From NCBI GenBank assembly GCA_003342895.1, contig PTFA01000112.1, positions 2,529,818 to 2,593,817 on the forward strand: a stretch of 64,000 nucleotides of DNA, in the 5' to 3' direction. Below are positions 46,695 to 58,334 of the stretch, in pieces. Each line of letters starts with the position of its first letter. The stretch's first letter is position 1. A program made the translations under genes and the position numbers. The notes under the pieces were generated by a model. It worked only from the letters and a program-made list of their open reading frames with translations. It was not told where the DNA came from and searched no databases. Source of the DNA: Casuarius casuarius (taxonomy: Eukaryota > Chordata > Aves > Casuariiformes > Casuariidae).

Positions 46695-46862
46695 TTCAGG
46701 ATTTCAAAGCACTCTGCAAGCGTTAGTGATGGCAACTTCTCATCCCCGCGGCCAAGCAGACTGGTGTTATTCTCACTTCACAGCTAGGGGGGGAAAAAAA
46801 AAATACCAAGCACTCAGATCAAGTCAGCCACTAGCGACGAGGACAAAACTTAAACCCATGAT
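46695..46862 (-). repeat. MIR-type SINE relic
   Basis: On the plus strand it reads 'ggatttcaaagcactctgca', then 'gtgttattctcacttcacag', an A-run, 'gatcaagtcagccac' and 'acaaaacttaaaccca'. This is the antisense order of MIR ('gatctcaaagcgctttaca', 'attattatccccattttacag', 'gtcacacagc' and 'agaacccag'). Divergence is high but order and spacing hold. Confidence 0.7.
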
Positions 46863-46869
46863 GCTGCTT

Positions 46870-47335
46870 TGACCATCCAGACACCTTTCTTCCTCAGTGG
46901 GTGAGGAAAATTACCTCTTCATACATTAAAAGCAGACTATGTTAGAAACTTCCATTTTCTTCACCGTACAGCTGTACAACTTGAGCATGCTACAACAGGA
47001 CTTTTGCAGAGACTTTTACACCGAATGCGATCTCTAGCTTGTGACAGCCTTGTCAAGGGGAGATGATTTACGAGCACCAGCACACTCAGCACAAGACATC
47101 ACCGTACACCGTACCTTCACGCACAGCCCTTGGGCGAGCACGCTGCCCGGCCCCCGCCAAACTCCCCAGCAGTGTGCGAGCACCTACTCCAGAAAGCTGG
47201 AAGAGCTGGCTTGTCCCTGTGCAGCACAGGACCCAAAGGAAACCCCAAATCCCTTCAAACCCAACCAGGTTTTTCTTCCTTTCCAGGTTACAGAATAGCT
47301 GAGCTTTTGCTACAAAGTCTCTCACGTGCATCAGA
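46870..47335. other. Unique non-coding stretch, nothing recognised
   Basis: Composition is mixed. Several overlapping frames at 47041-47342 are about 66-85 codons long and show no domain. Confidence 0.5.
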
Positions 47336-47339
47336 GAAT

Positions 47340-47790
47340 TAACGAACCCAAGCGGCGTGGTCTTCCACAGGAAACAGCGGCGAAGACGAGGAACGCCTTT
47401 GCCTCAGCATTCGAGCTGTCCTGCCCACCGGTTCCTCCCCCCTGACGTGCACCAGGTCCTCGTGTGGCTCTGCAGGCGACACGCACGCCCTGCCTCCCCC
47501 GTCCTTCGAAGCCTCCTGTCCCAGCCCCNCACACGCCGCCTCCACGCTCGAGGGCTGCGTCGCGACTCCCCGCGCAGCTCCAAACCCNCCGGGGCGCTCC
47601 AAGAAGGGGCGACCCCCGCTCCCCCCCGGGGCTGCCNGCCGTCACCCCCCCAGCTCGGCACCACCGTGCGCCGCACCCCCAGCGCCGTCGAGGGGAACCA
47701 CCGGCAAACCGAAGGCGAGCGAGCGACCAGAGCAGCCCCCGAGCGCCTCGCTGCAAGGGGGGATCGGCAGCCNGCTGTGCCAGGCCGCAC
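47340..47790. promoter_or_regulatory. Dense CpG-rich pocket (CpG-island-like)
   Basis: By eye about 21 CpG occur in the 180 bases 47521-47700, the densest stretch in this half of the window. Frames are open in at least two phases on each strand (up to 157 codons), as expected when stop codons are rare, and none is recognisable. Four ambiguous bases lie inside. On composition this is among the best CpG-island candidates in the window, but no first exon can be named. Confidence 0.45.
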
Positions 47791-47799
47791 CAGTAACTT

Positions 47800-49470
47800 A
47801 GTGCGAGAAAAACACGTCAATTCAAGTTAAAAGAAAAAAAAGAAAGATTTACGTGAACAGTAACTACAGTGCAGCAAATACTCAAAATAATTTCTGTCAA
47901 CAGAGCACTAATTAAGATGGATAAACACTCGTTTCGCTAATCTTCCTCCTCCTCCTCCCTCCCAAGTAATTTAGTTGCCCACAGGGAAAAACGCACAAGA
48001 AGAGACTGATAAAAAAGACATACCAAGAAGGTGCACGTATTTCTATGTGCCACGAGCAGGTAACACGGCGTTGCTAGAGCTCTCTGTTGGAAGGGAAAAG
48101 TACAATTTTATATTTCTCTGTGGAGTCTGAAAGTAATTTTAAAAAAAGGACATTTTAAAGCCATCCTTCACCACCTGCAGTCAAGCGGTCATTAAAAAAG
48201 CACTATAATCAAAGCATCCACTAACTGCTGAGAAACACGATTAATCCACTGAGCAGCACTGCTCCTGCCGTTCCCTCCGCAGCCATCCCAGGCAAATGAA
48301 ACACCGCCACACGCACTCGACCGGATTTTCAGCCCCGGTGCGAGCAGCGACAGAGCGAGCGGCCAAGGAACATCAGCAAAGACGCTGCTGTGTCAACCCA
48401 CGTGCAACAGCAGATCAAACCAGGAAGGCCCACGTGGTGGCCACCTTTGGCCAGCTGCCTTGTCCCAGCTTTTGCGTTTGCCTCCTGGGACAGGGACACA
48501 CAAAGACGTACGTCTGCATCTGTCTGGCAGTTTTCAGTCCAGTATATTAAAGGGTGTCTTCTTCTGTGACCTTAATATGCAGGAAAGGTAAACAAACACG
48601 AGCTGCTCCATGTCCTGTTTGGCCTTTCCAGCTCAGAGCAGTGGGAAGGGACAGAGGGAGGGGGAAGATGCCTTTGCAAAACATATGGCTGAGCAACTCG
48701 GGGCGGTGCGTGCTCTGCTCTTCCAGGGTGCTGCTACGCGCAAGCAGACATCAGTGAGAGGCGGGCAGCACAGGAGCAGATCTGGTACCAGGAAGTGTTG
48801 CATAATGTCAAACACAGAACAAAAGAACGATTTCCTACTCCCCCAATGGAAATGTNTCATATCTTGCCTTACATTGCTCTCTAAAACACAGCTGCTGCCT
48901 GCTCAACCCGAGCAACGCAGGCTCGGTAGAATCAGAGGTATTTTTCCATCTCAGTGAAACAAAGTTCAAGTAAATTGGAACAGCAAGCCCGGGTTTCTGC
49001 AGCACCATGCTGGAAATAAGAAATCAATGTGTCTTCCGGCCTCCTGCTCACGAGAAGCAGCAGGAATTTAAACAAGCAAGAGCTGGAATAGGGAAAGGAG
49101 GGAGGGAAACGAGAGAGGCAAAGGAGAGGGATGCACAACCTTTGCTAGGCAGCAACTTGTCCCAGATCAGCAGCCCCGGATGCAGCGCTGAACGACCATA
49201 AAAGAGGGTGAGCCGCTAAACTGGAGAAGNGGACCCTCAGGAACAGAGGAGAAAATCAAGAGCAAAGGAAAAATAAGCAACCGAGAAGGCTGTGATTCTG
49301 CATAGCTACCTACAGGAGAGCGCACAGTTTTTCCTCATTAAAGGAAATAATTTGTTCATTACATAGTAGCCCACGGCTCCAGGGAAGCGGTCCGGGTGAG
49401 TCAGGCAGTCCCACCCAGTTCGATGCTCTCAAACAGCAGCACTTGAAAGGGCGCTGCCAGCCAAAGTCGC
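47800..49470. other. Mixed non-coding stretch
   Basis: Includes a CCT trinucleotide run (47945-47959) and a small CpG patch at 48260-48360. No repeat family, RNA gene or exon is recognised. Confidence 0.5.
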
Positions 49471-49479
49471 TCCCAGCAG

Positions 49480-50650
49480 CGCACGGACCAGATCCCNGGC
49501 TGCTCCAACAGGCTGGGCCGGTGCCAGGAAACGCTGCCGGCCCGCTCGGGCTGGGGACGCTGCCTGCCGCCAGCCACCAGCGCGGACGCCGAGTGACAGC
49601 GCGCCACGGCACTGCAGCCAGCGGGGTTTCTGCACGACGTTGGGACAGCGACGGGTTTACCTAGGATAATTTTACAGCATGTGACAACATTCTCTCGCCC
49701 CATCTCCTGGGTGTTTCCAGGTCCATTTTGTTATGCTGTAAAGCATCACACGCCGGTGATCGCGGTGACGACAGACGCCGCTAGGCCGGCGCAGAGCAAT
49801 GCAGCAGGCCCCGCGCGGACAGGCCTGGCATCGCGCTCGATAGGTGCTGCCGGAGCCCCCGCTGCTGAAAGAAAGGAAAAGAGGGCTTTCCAGGGAAAAC
49901 AGAGGCCTGGGCAGCAGGTACCCACGTGTGCGGCCACTGACTTGCTGTGCNATAGGAGGCAGGGCCCCAGCTACTCTGGGCAGCAGCTACCCTCATTTTG
50001 CCAACACGAAGCTGGTGCTGAGCTCCTCCACGGTTACACGGAGAGGGAGGAGAGGTTTATTCCATCAGTGCCCCTAAAACACTTTGCACCCTCNGCCTAG
50101 AAGGACCATGCCTGTTACTGGTGTACAAAATTACCAAACTGTCCGATTCCTAGCACTTGCTAGGACCCCAGACCAACTTGACAACTTGAACCCAACCTGA
50201 AACACACACAGAGACTCTCAACTCACCGCCCGCTCCTGGAGCTGAGAGGGGTGAGGACTCCGAGAGGTCGAACCGTGACAGGCAAATGTATTTTTAACAA
50301 ATTCTGTTTCTATAAATATTACAAAGCTTTCTGCTCTTCGGAGGCTGCTCTGCTCCCAGTGCTGCTGACATTACGGTGACATTTAGGAGGCCTTCGCGTT
50401 GCCTTGCTGCCTTTCNTATGCTGGTTTTGTTCGAGGGATCAGAGGGACGCACGAAGACACAAGGGCTGCTCATTCAGACGCTGCTCACTCGCTGACCCGC
50501 TGCTCACGCGGGAGGCGGGAGCACAAAGCCGCTCTCCATGTCAAGTGTGCGGCTGCCGCCGTCTCCGCCGCCGGGAATGCATATAAATGCAAAGGACACC
50601 AGNCCCGAGGTGCCACCAACGAGGCACGGGGCTGAGGGATGGGGACTTCA
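49480..50650. promoter_or_regulatory. Series of CpG-rich patches
   Basis: CpG-rich patches occur at 49490-49640, 49745-49870, 50220-50270 and 50440-50640. Frames up to 139 codons cross them on both strands, some containing ambiguous bases, with no recognisable domain. Confidence 0.3.
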
Positions 50651-50779
50651 TCTCTGAGGCTGCAGGAGGGCTCCGGGTAGTCCCCGTCGGTCCTGTACTC
50701 TGCCCGCACAACTTAAAGGCTTTTCCTCATTTATCGATCCCTGCATTTGCTCTCTTTACTTCAAGCTGTTTTCCCGCAT

Positions 50780-51010
50780 CCTCTGCCCTCCNCCTCCCTT
50801 TCTCCGCTTCCTCGTGCTCTCCCTGGCGCTGCTGCCAGCGAGGCCGGCGTGCGGGCTGGACGCTGCGGGCTGGCACNCTCCCGCGCGCTGGCATCACCTC
50901 CTGCCCGGCCGCAGCCTCCCCCGCGCCGGGCCCCAGCCCCGCGCCCCAAGCCCTGCTCCAGCGCCCCAAGCCCTNCTCCTCCATGCCCCGACTGGGGCCT
51001 CCGCATGGCC
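50780..51010. promoter_or_regulatory. CpG-rich pocket with short tandem duplication
   Basis: Very GC-rich and CpG-rich, with several phases open on both strands. A 20-bp tandem duplication lies within it at 50941-50980. No known exon is recognised. Confidence 0.35.
50941..50980 (+). repeat. 20-bp tandem duplication
   Basis: GCGCCCCAAGCCCTGCTCCA (50941-50960) is followed by a second copy (50961-50980). The second copy differs at its last base, and its fifteenth base (50975) is ambiguous where copy one has G. The ambiguity could reflect allele difference or copy collapse in assembly. Confidence 0.85.
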
Positions 51011-51239
51011 TCTGCTCCAGCTCCTCTTCTCTTAAAAGGCAATGGTCATTACTGTTTGGAGGGTAATACAGCAGGAGAAGGCACATATCAAGAAAGAGGT
51101 GATTTCCCAGATCACATTAAACGAGACACGACCACACAGTTTAGTGTCCTGCAGATACTCGCTTGGCTGCACTTTGCTAACGCGCCAGCCCAGACGACCA
51201 CCCCGTCTACAGGGCACAGATGATTCCTGCGGGNCTAAA

Positions 51240-52005
51240 CGGGTGCCAAGCGATCAGCTGATGCAGTTACCAGGACCAGAGTTGCACATCAGACCTTTTT
51301 TTCCTAAGTGCTGCATCTATTAAAAATTCAGTTAAAACACAAAACCAAACCCCAGCCCCTTCACTAGTTATCTTCAGAATTCAGCTGTTTGGTTTCACTT
51401 ACAGTGAGCTGCTGCTCGCTGTAAGGGAGTACGGGACTTCCAGTTACGCTTGCAATTAAATTTAAGACTACATGTTCTCTACATCATAAAAATTAAATAC
51501 CACATACAAACTGACCTGTTACTTTCTGGTTATTTTCAATAGAAATTACACTGATACTAAAGCACAGGATTCCTGTTCTCATTTAAGCAGGTGCTTAACT
51601 TTAGGGAGAAAGAAAGCTCCAAATTATAGCAGGNCTAAGACTCATGGTACCCCATGCTCTTTGGACTGTATATTAAGACGCAGANATTTCTAATGTTTTT
51701 GTTAACAAGAAACTTCCACGGGCTTTTCTTCACTTGTTACAAGATACTATAGCCGCAACGACAGTTTTGTTTTACAGCTCCAACAGAAACCTCCCATTGC
51801 AGACAAAAAGGAAAAAAAATGCACCTCGCTTTGGTCTGCACCAGCAAAATTGGTTTGTTTGATAATTTGTTTGAACACTTGACAATGAGCCCTTTTTTGG
51901 CCGCCTCTGGCATTTAACATAGGTACTGTCATGCTAAGACAACTGCAACACACAAGCAGAGCTGCATACTTGAACAAGATCATTCCACAGAAATTTCAGG
52001 CTAGC
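51240..52005. other. AT-rich non-coding stretch, nothing recognised
   Basis: Low CpG, no recognised repeat, and no frame of interest apart from an unrecognised 78-codon minus-strand frame at 51747-51983. Confidence 0.5.
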
Positions 52006-52009
52006 TGAG

Positions 52010-52560
52010 AAAATTGCCCATCACGTTTTGTAATTCAAGGAAAATGCAGAGCACAATAACTGCAGTTATTTAACCTTTCATCAAAAAAACTGTGAATATC
52101 TGATAATAATAAGTACAATCTATAAAGGCTTCAAGTCAACCCTTTTTATAAGCAGATTTGTAAGGTAATAAATTTTCCATGACTTAACGATCAGCTTTGC
52201 CTATGAAAGCCAATGTTGTAATTCCCAATTGATTGTAGATGTTAATCTTGCAAGACTCTTGTTCTTATGCTGTGATTTATTAGCTGAATTAATGACAGAT
52301 TGCACTGTTTAAAACAAGCTGCTGTTTTACACAATAACCCAGGAAGCTCTGTCCAACTGAGTCACTGCAAGGCAGGGAGGAGGGGAGCGTGCAAGGTGAA
52401 ACTGCTCCAGATACCTGAGCTAATTTGTCATATTGCCTTTGAAATGCAGCACTAATTGTTTAACAATTAACCCTATGACTGAACACCAGGAGAGCTGAAT
52501 GGCAGCAGCTATTCAGGCTCTCTGCAGAGTTTGGGATTCACAACCAGTCTCTGTGTAATT
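52010..52560. promoter_or_regulatory. Enhancer-like AT-rich block
   Basis: About 550 bases are complex, low-CpG and free of simple repeats. They are packed with homeodomain, SOX and TCF-like cores: TTAGCTGAATTAATGACAG, GCTAATTTGTCA, CCTTTGAAATGCA, CCCAATTGATTG and the inverted pair at 52453-52469. There is no open frame. Of all parts of the window this looks most like a conserved developmental enhancer. The conclusion is from composition and motif density, not from an alignment. Confidence 0.35.
52453..52469. promoter_or_regulatory. Inverted SOX/homeodomain motif pair
   Basis: TAATTGTT and its exact reverse complement AACAATTA are separated by a single T. Each arm overlaps a homeodomain core (TAATTG) and an HMG-box SOX core (ATTGTT). 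A closely spaced inverted SOX pair is a known arrangement for dimer binding by SOX-family proteins. Occupancy is not shown. Confidence 0.4.
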
Positions 52561-52564
52561 CATT

Positions 52565-53555
52565 CACATTGAAGCATTCTGCTTTCTCCTGGAAAACAAC
52601 GAAAGATTTTTTTCTTTTTCCTCCTACTTATTNTCTTGGGTTGAAAGCATGGAAAAAAATTCCAGTGCACATTCTGTAAATATGTACATGACTAGAAGGG
52701 GAAAACTGCAGAATAAGGACAGATCCGATTCCTCAGGCCTTATCTCATTGCTACCACAAAGCAAGTGCCTTTATGNGTAATAAAAGTTATAACCTCCTCT
52801 CCAGATTATTCATCCTCTACCTCTTCAATAACGTTTCCGGCGTAGTAGAGAATGGACCACAAACACGCTCAAACAATGCAGTAAAACAGAGGGCCAACAT
52901 TCNAGTGGAAACAATGACAGTTCCTTGGTTAGTCTCAGTCTGTAGGTTTTATGAATTGTGATGCTGTAACAAACTCGGACCTTCTCCTGTCAGCTCTGCC
53001 ACCGAGACACAGTGCAGGAGTTNAGAGCAGGAGCTGTGAAAGTGTGTGTGTGGGAAAATCTATCACAAGACAAATGCTCGGAGTGATTTAATTCTGACGC
53101 AGGAGCCCCATTTTCTGCAGTAAATGGCTCCCTCCCTAATTTGCTTTTCAGAGGCATGCCTCTGAGGACCCTTCTGTTTTGCAGCGAATCTGAACTTGCT
53201 TCTGTGCTTCTTCACGAGTGCCTCAGTGACCGGAGGCTCTGCCTGTGCTGCAGAGCGCTAAGTGCTACCAGCTCCCGTGCAGGCACCGCGCTCAGCTCTC
53301 GGGCTGCACTCGCAGGGGCGACGGCTCTTCCCCCTTCCCTGCGACTCGCTGCTAGCAAGAGCGACGGCGCGTGCTGCTGCACCGTGGTACGCCTTCAGAG
53401 GTGAGCGCAGACTGAAAATAAATTNAAAAATAAAATAAAGGAAGCGAAGTGATGGAGCCTTGCACAGCTGCGTCCAAACAGGTGTAACTCGCACAGAGTC
53501 ACCTCTGAAGAGTCACACCAAATCCCTAGGACCACTGCTGCGATCGGTTATTAAA
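52565..53555. other. Mixed non-coding stretch with CpG patch
   Basis: A GT run lies at 53042-53052 and a CpG-rich patch at 53270-53395. The 87-codon plus-strand frame across the patch (53141-53404) shows no domain. Confidence 0.45.
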
Positions 53556-53559
53556 AACT

Positions 53560-53830
53560 GGCCCTAGCCATCTGCTGGTGGTCAAGCTCCATGATGTGGC
53601 AATCAATTACAGCTGTTATCTTGTCCTAGCTTTGACAGATGTTCCTCTCTTTCATTGTACAGTAATTACTAGTTAGCTGCCAGCAGGCTTCACACTTTAA
53701 TTGTGGCTCTAATTTGAGACAAAGAGAGGAAAAAAATAGGGAGAGACAGATAGGGAAAGGCAAAAGCTAAGACAGCTGTGGCAATTGGAGCACCCATGCA
53801 TTAAACATTTCTTTACAAACAATAGGTGAA
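53560..53830. promoter_or_regulatory. Enhancer-like block beginning with a CTCF core motif
   Basis: It starts with the CTCF core match on the minus strand at 53567-53578. It then runs through CAATCAATTACAGCTG, TTTGACAGATGTT (a MEIS/TALE-type core), TAATTACTAGTTAGCTGCC, TTTAATTGTGG and ACAAACAATAGG. There is no open frame or repeat. Motif density suggests regulatory DNA, by inference. Confidence 0.35.
53567..53578 (-). promoter_or_regulatory. CTCF core motif CCAGCAGATGGC
   Basis: On the minus strand the 12 bases fit the CCASYAGRKGGC core of the CTCF binding motif at every position, and they are preceded by TGACCA. It is the only full-core match I noticed in the window. A single motif match is weak evidence of binding. 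Confidence 0.4.
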
Positions 53831-53834
53831 GGCA

Positions 53835-56800
53835 ACCAGTTACCCCAATAAGAGTTTAAAAAGCGACAGTTGAGCACCATCCAAACGCATTATGGCCTGC
53901 AATACTTGGTCCTTTCAAGAGGGAAAAGGGACACTTTTCTTTTTCCTTGCCAAACTGGCTTTGCTAAAAATACCTGCCAGCCTTCTGGCAATGCGTGGCT
54001 TCATACTGCCCCGTACTGCAGTGCCAACTATTTCACAGTAGTGAAACTTGCATGGATAAAGACTTTTTTTTTTTTTAAACCTTCTTGGAGACCAAGCAAC
54101 CCTCTTAAATTATAGCACAGAGAAACTAATGCAGCAAAATGCAAGAGCAGATGCATCCTATCTCCTCACTAGAGAGCAGGAGCCAGGTTTGCACAGCACC
54201 TGCTCTGCAATCTGCCATTCGTGGAGCTGCCTTTGGAGAAGAGGGTTAGGGGAGAGCAAGTGCCCTGTTCGATCAGACCAGGAGCCAGCAAGTAGGGAAA
54301 CCTGGCAACTGGTCTCTTATGTAACCAAGGGCTTTAAAGACTCCTCAAAAAAGAAACCTGATAGGGTTTATCTTTTCCTCTTGGCTGGTTTAGACGCAAC
54401 ATTTTAGCCTGATTTCTAGAGCCTTATGTTCCTCAGTTTCTGTCCTGTACATAATGACATAGACCCCAATAACACCAGGCTGTACAATGCCCACAGCAAC
54501 ATGCAAAGACTTGCAGTAANACTCTCAATAGTTGCTTTTTCCTGACACTCAATAGTCTAAGATTTGCTCATCTCCAATATTCTGAATGCAATGGAAATCT
54601 CATTTTTCTGAAGTGTTAAATAGTTAAAAGACTGCCTTTAAAACAGGTTCCAGAAATCAAATATCAAGCTTCCACTGGAGGTCTAAACATCAAGNAGAAA
54701 AATTGTGAAGAGCAATTCTGCATCAATCTACCCAGATACCCTCCTCCTGGATGTCCAAACCTGCATTAGNTATTCTCTTTTCAATTTAATTCACAATGGA
54801 CATATTTCTCCTGTTGAATATTTATTGAACCTTTCAGTAGTACTCAGGCTGCGGTTCAGCGAAGTGATGTGCTTGGCAGGAGCGGTGGCTTACAGCAGCC
54901 CGTCACGCTCTCCCTTTCCTCTGATGCCCACCCGTGCCCAGCCTCATGCCGCTGCACGCTCCCTGCTGCAAGTTGTGGCAGCACAGCTATTTNGACACCC
55001 ATTCGGACCAGGAAACGGAGACTGGTAGAGGGAATCAACACCCCCATTTTACATCCAAAAAACAAAACCAAAGAAAAAACCCCACACACCTCCAGGAGGG
55101 AAAAAAATTGTTGTGCTGGCACAACTGAAGTTTCNCAGGACAGCGGAGCCAAACTACCAGCTCACCACCAGCGAAGTATCAGACAGTTGCCCGAACACTG
55201 GTGAGCGGGAGGGGAGCCAGACAGCTTCCACCGGGGGGGAAGGACTCAGCCATCTTAGAAACCTTACACCGGTACAGCACGTCANGTGTGCGGGAATGAG
55301 AAACGCGAAACTGCTCGTACCGGTACTGCTGAGAACTGCTCACCAGCGAGACGTGCCCCTGGTTTAATCGGACACAGCAACTGCAGGCATCTGGACTGGA
55401 GCTCGGGTTTCTGGTGTGCTCAAATCCACTGATGTTCTCTGTCCAAAAACTTGTTTGTTTNTATATGCTCTCAGATTTTACATTTTAATGCCACTCACTG
55501 ACCTTTTTGTTATTTTATTTTTCTGTCATGATCTCAAGTAGTGNTTGCTGATTTCATATTTTATTACCACCTTGGTGCTTGGAGCACTTCCGAAATCAAA
55601 CTGCTGGAAAAAAACATGAATTTTTGGTGATTGCTGAACACAACCAGCCAGCTCCTGCCGATAACAGCAGTGTAAGTTAACTCTCCGGGATCATCACATA
55701 GCAGCTGCCAAGGGAAAGGGGGGAAGCAACAAAGCCTTACATTTCTTTTTCCACGTATTTCTAGAACTGCAACTAGCAGAAGCAACAGCTCTTACAGAAG
55801 CAGAACTATGTGGTTCACTGACCAGTGATTTGAAATGGCTTCTCTGCAGGAACTGCCATTTATCTGGATTACTGCTTTCTGAAAGGGGACTTTGGGACAG
55901 TGCTATAAACATCTGCCAGACAACCAGATGNTATGCAGATGTGCAAGGGAAGTAGACTGACCAAAACCTTCCANGGTCTTGCTACCTGACAAAGTAAAAC
56001 CAATGACTTTGAAAATAGCATTAAGAAGTGTAATTGTACCTGGAATGTTCTTCATCTGCATAGTTCGCTTACCAACTTATGTTACCGCTTGACTTCTAGG
56101 TGTCCTACAGGCAAGTCGCTCTTCTCATTTGTTTCAATGCACTGGTACACCTCTCCAGAAAGCCAGCGTCTCCTCAGGCATTTACAAAACACCTTCCCTA
56201 TCGATTGGAGTTCTGGCTGACGTCCACCATGCTACATTGGCCAAAGATCAGCGAATACCACCTTGAAATCTCCTCTGANTAACCACGCAGAGAGATCACC
56301 TGACCATAACCTCAGTACTATTTTTCCTGGAAGTACATCCTACCACGATCTGCTAGNCAAGCTACGATTGCAGGAAGTCCCACCACTGCCACACACACGT
56401 TTCTCAAGGATAACCACACCAGTACAGCAAGCAATACAAGATAAACAGCACTGCTACCCCCTCACGCACAAAGGAAAAAAAGAAAATGAAAGAAAGAAAA
56501 GCCGTATTTCCCCCAAGGAGTGACTCCCTGGAGTCAGAAGGTGCTGACCTCTGATCCCTGCCTTCATCAGCGAGGACTGGTTAAATGCAAGGCAATCTCC
56601 CAACTGTCCTCAATGCTAAACAGGCAATTACTATGCTGATTGATTGATTACATTTCCCTGTCTAAATTATATCAGGAGAGAAGCAAATCATTCTGAAAAT
56701 GAGAAAAATCACAGCCTGACTTCAGGCAGAAGTGCAGAGAATGGTTTTTGCTAATATGAATAATAAATAGGTGGAATGGAGTCAAGCAGAAGCCCTGAGC

Positions 56801-57300
56801 GAACAGTCCCAAAGGCAGAACNAGCCACCGCCTGTACTGCCCCAGAAGTCTCCTGATCAAGAAAAGGCAGGGCAAAGATTTGCAAATCATCCATGGCCAC
56901 ATCAGGCCATGACCTTTCATGGGAAATTAATTGGAGGAAAAAAAATAAAATGAAAAGGGGAGGTGGAGAACCACAAGTGTCTGAGCCTGGGGATCCCAAA
57001 GTGCAAGAGAAGCACGTGCATTCNCAGTACACATGACAAAAGCAGCACCGTTTCAACAGAAAAGCAACACCTCTCTCCTTGCTTTCTTACTTTTCTTTCC
57101 AGTTTGTACCTGCTGACTTGAGCATCCTTATTGTGCTTTTGGTGCCAAATCGTTAGCCAGTGCCCTCNGTCTGCTGCTGATAGCAGACTGCTGCTGCAGA
57201 TATAACAAAGATATCCTGCATCTGCTGGATTTTACAAAGATCCCGACTCACCTGCAGCAGCGTAGGTCGCAAAATCCGCAAGGACCCTAGTAAGCTCCAA
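53835..57300. other. Mixed non-coding stretch with a strong 3' splice-site match
   Basis: A T-run lies at 54064-54076 and ambiguous bases are dense. A very good pyrimidine tract (57070-57100) ends in CCAG at 57102. The following frame is open for 17 codons before a stop, without a convincing 5' splice site. No repeat family is clearly recognised. Confidence 0.45.
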
Positions 57301-57309
57301 GGCAAACAG

Positions 57310-57560
57310 CCCTGCTGAGCTCCTGCTGCCGGTCTGCTCTGGGCACCGAAGCTGTCTGGCCCGACGCTGTCGCAAGCTGCTGCGGCGCAGCACGCGTGTC
57401 CCACCGTGAGCACGCGATATTTCCAGAGTGACGCGTCCCAGAGAACCAGATCCCGCAGCTGGAGCGGGCGCCGCACAAGCGGAGCCCTACGCACCNGGGA
57501 AGAGAAAGCCTCCGGCGCGCTGTAACGCTCTTTCCACTCCGCGTTTAGCCAGGCTTCGCT
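57310..57560. promoter_or_regulatory. CpG-rich pocket
   Basis: CpG is dense between 57350 and 57540. Overlapping frames on both strands lack recognisable domains. It is the left member of a 1.6-kb CpG-rich cluster. Confidence 0.35.
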
Positions 57561-57689
57561 CTGCTATTAGCAGGCCCCAGGAAACGAATCCTCCAGAAAT
57601 GAAGCAATTGCCAGGCATCAGTTGAACGCCTCGTGCTTCTTCCTCCATTTCTCCGCTCTGCTTCAGCGTGGCAGCGATATATTCACGGC

Positions 57690-58310
57690 TGCCATCACAC
57701 GAACCAGCTTGGGGAAAGCTGTTCAGCGCCGGTGCCGTGGCCCTCGGCCCAGACGAGGCTCTGGACAACATCCCGTCTCCCCGCTCCGCCGGCACAGCCG
57801 CCCCCGTGCCCAGGCTCGGCCGGCCAGCGATGGCTGCAGGCCCCAGCGGCCCCGCAGACCCACGGCGTGGGGCCGGGCAAGGCTGACTGTGCTGAAGGGG
57901 GACAGGCCTCCTCTCCCAGCCTGGAGGCAGCCCAGAGCTGTGCAGGACCCAGCTGGGGAGGGTCCCCCGCCGCAGGGGCTGCTCGGGCCAGGCCTCCGAC
58001 AGGGAGGACTCGGCCTCGCCAGGCTTGGCCCAACCACATCGCGCAGACTCCACTCGCCGTGGCCAAGCGGCCAGGGCCCCAGTTTCCCCNCGTCAGCTCC
58101 CGAGGTAAATGCTGACAGAAACACGCGGCAGCCCCATCTTCAAGACCTTTCCACCAACTCTTTCCTCCTCCTGCCACACTGCAACAGGCACGGAGACAGT
58201 AGCAAGGGACGGGGGTCCTTCCCCCACCGCCATAACCCCTCCATCCCGCGCNGCACAACACGACTCAGACCCACCGCGCTGGCTTTTGAACCGCATCCCA
58301 CAGCAAGAAT
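57690..58310. promoter_or_regulatory. CpG-island-like region
   Basis: By eye 19 CpG occur in the 160 bases 57721-57880. Open frames of 133-235 codons overlap in most phases on both strands, the typical picture of GC-rich DNA lacking stop codons. The longest (57622-58329, plus) contains ambiguous bases and shows no domain. Candidate promoter or orphan CpG island. Confidence 0.45.
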
Positions 58311-58334
58311 AACCTTCAGTTCTAATTAAGGGCT

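Noticed and set aside
54420..54460. MIR-like 'cctcagtttctgtcctgtac' string
   Set aside because: A single short resemblance; the downstream sequence does not continue along the consensus.
57622..58329. Longest plus-strand open frame (235 codons) as a gene
   Set aside because: It lies in a CpG-dense region where nearly all phases on both strands are open, contains ambiguous bases, and has no recognisable domain or splice context.
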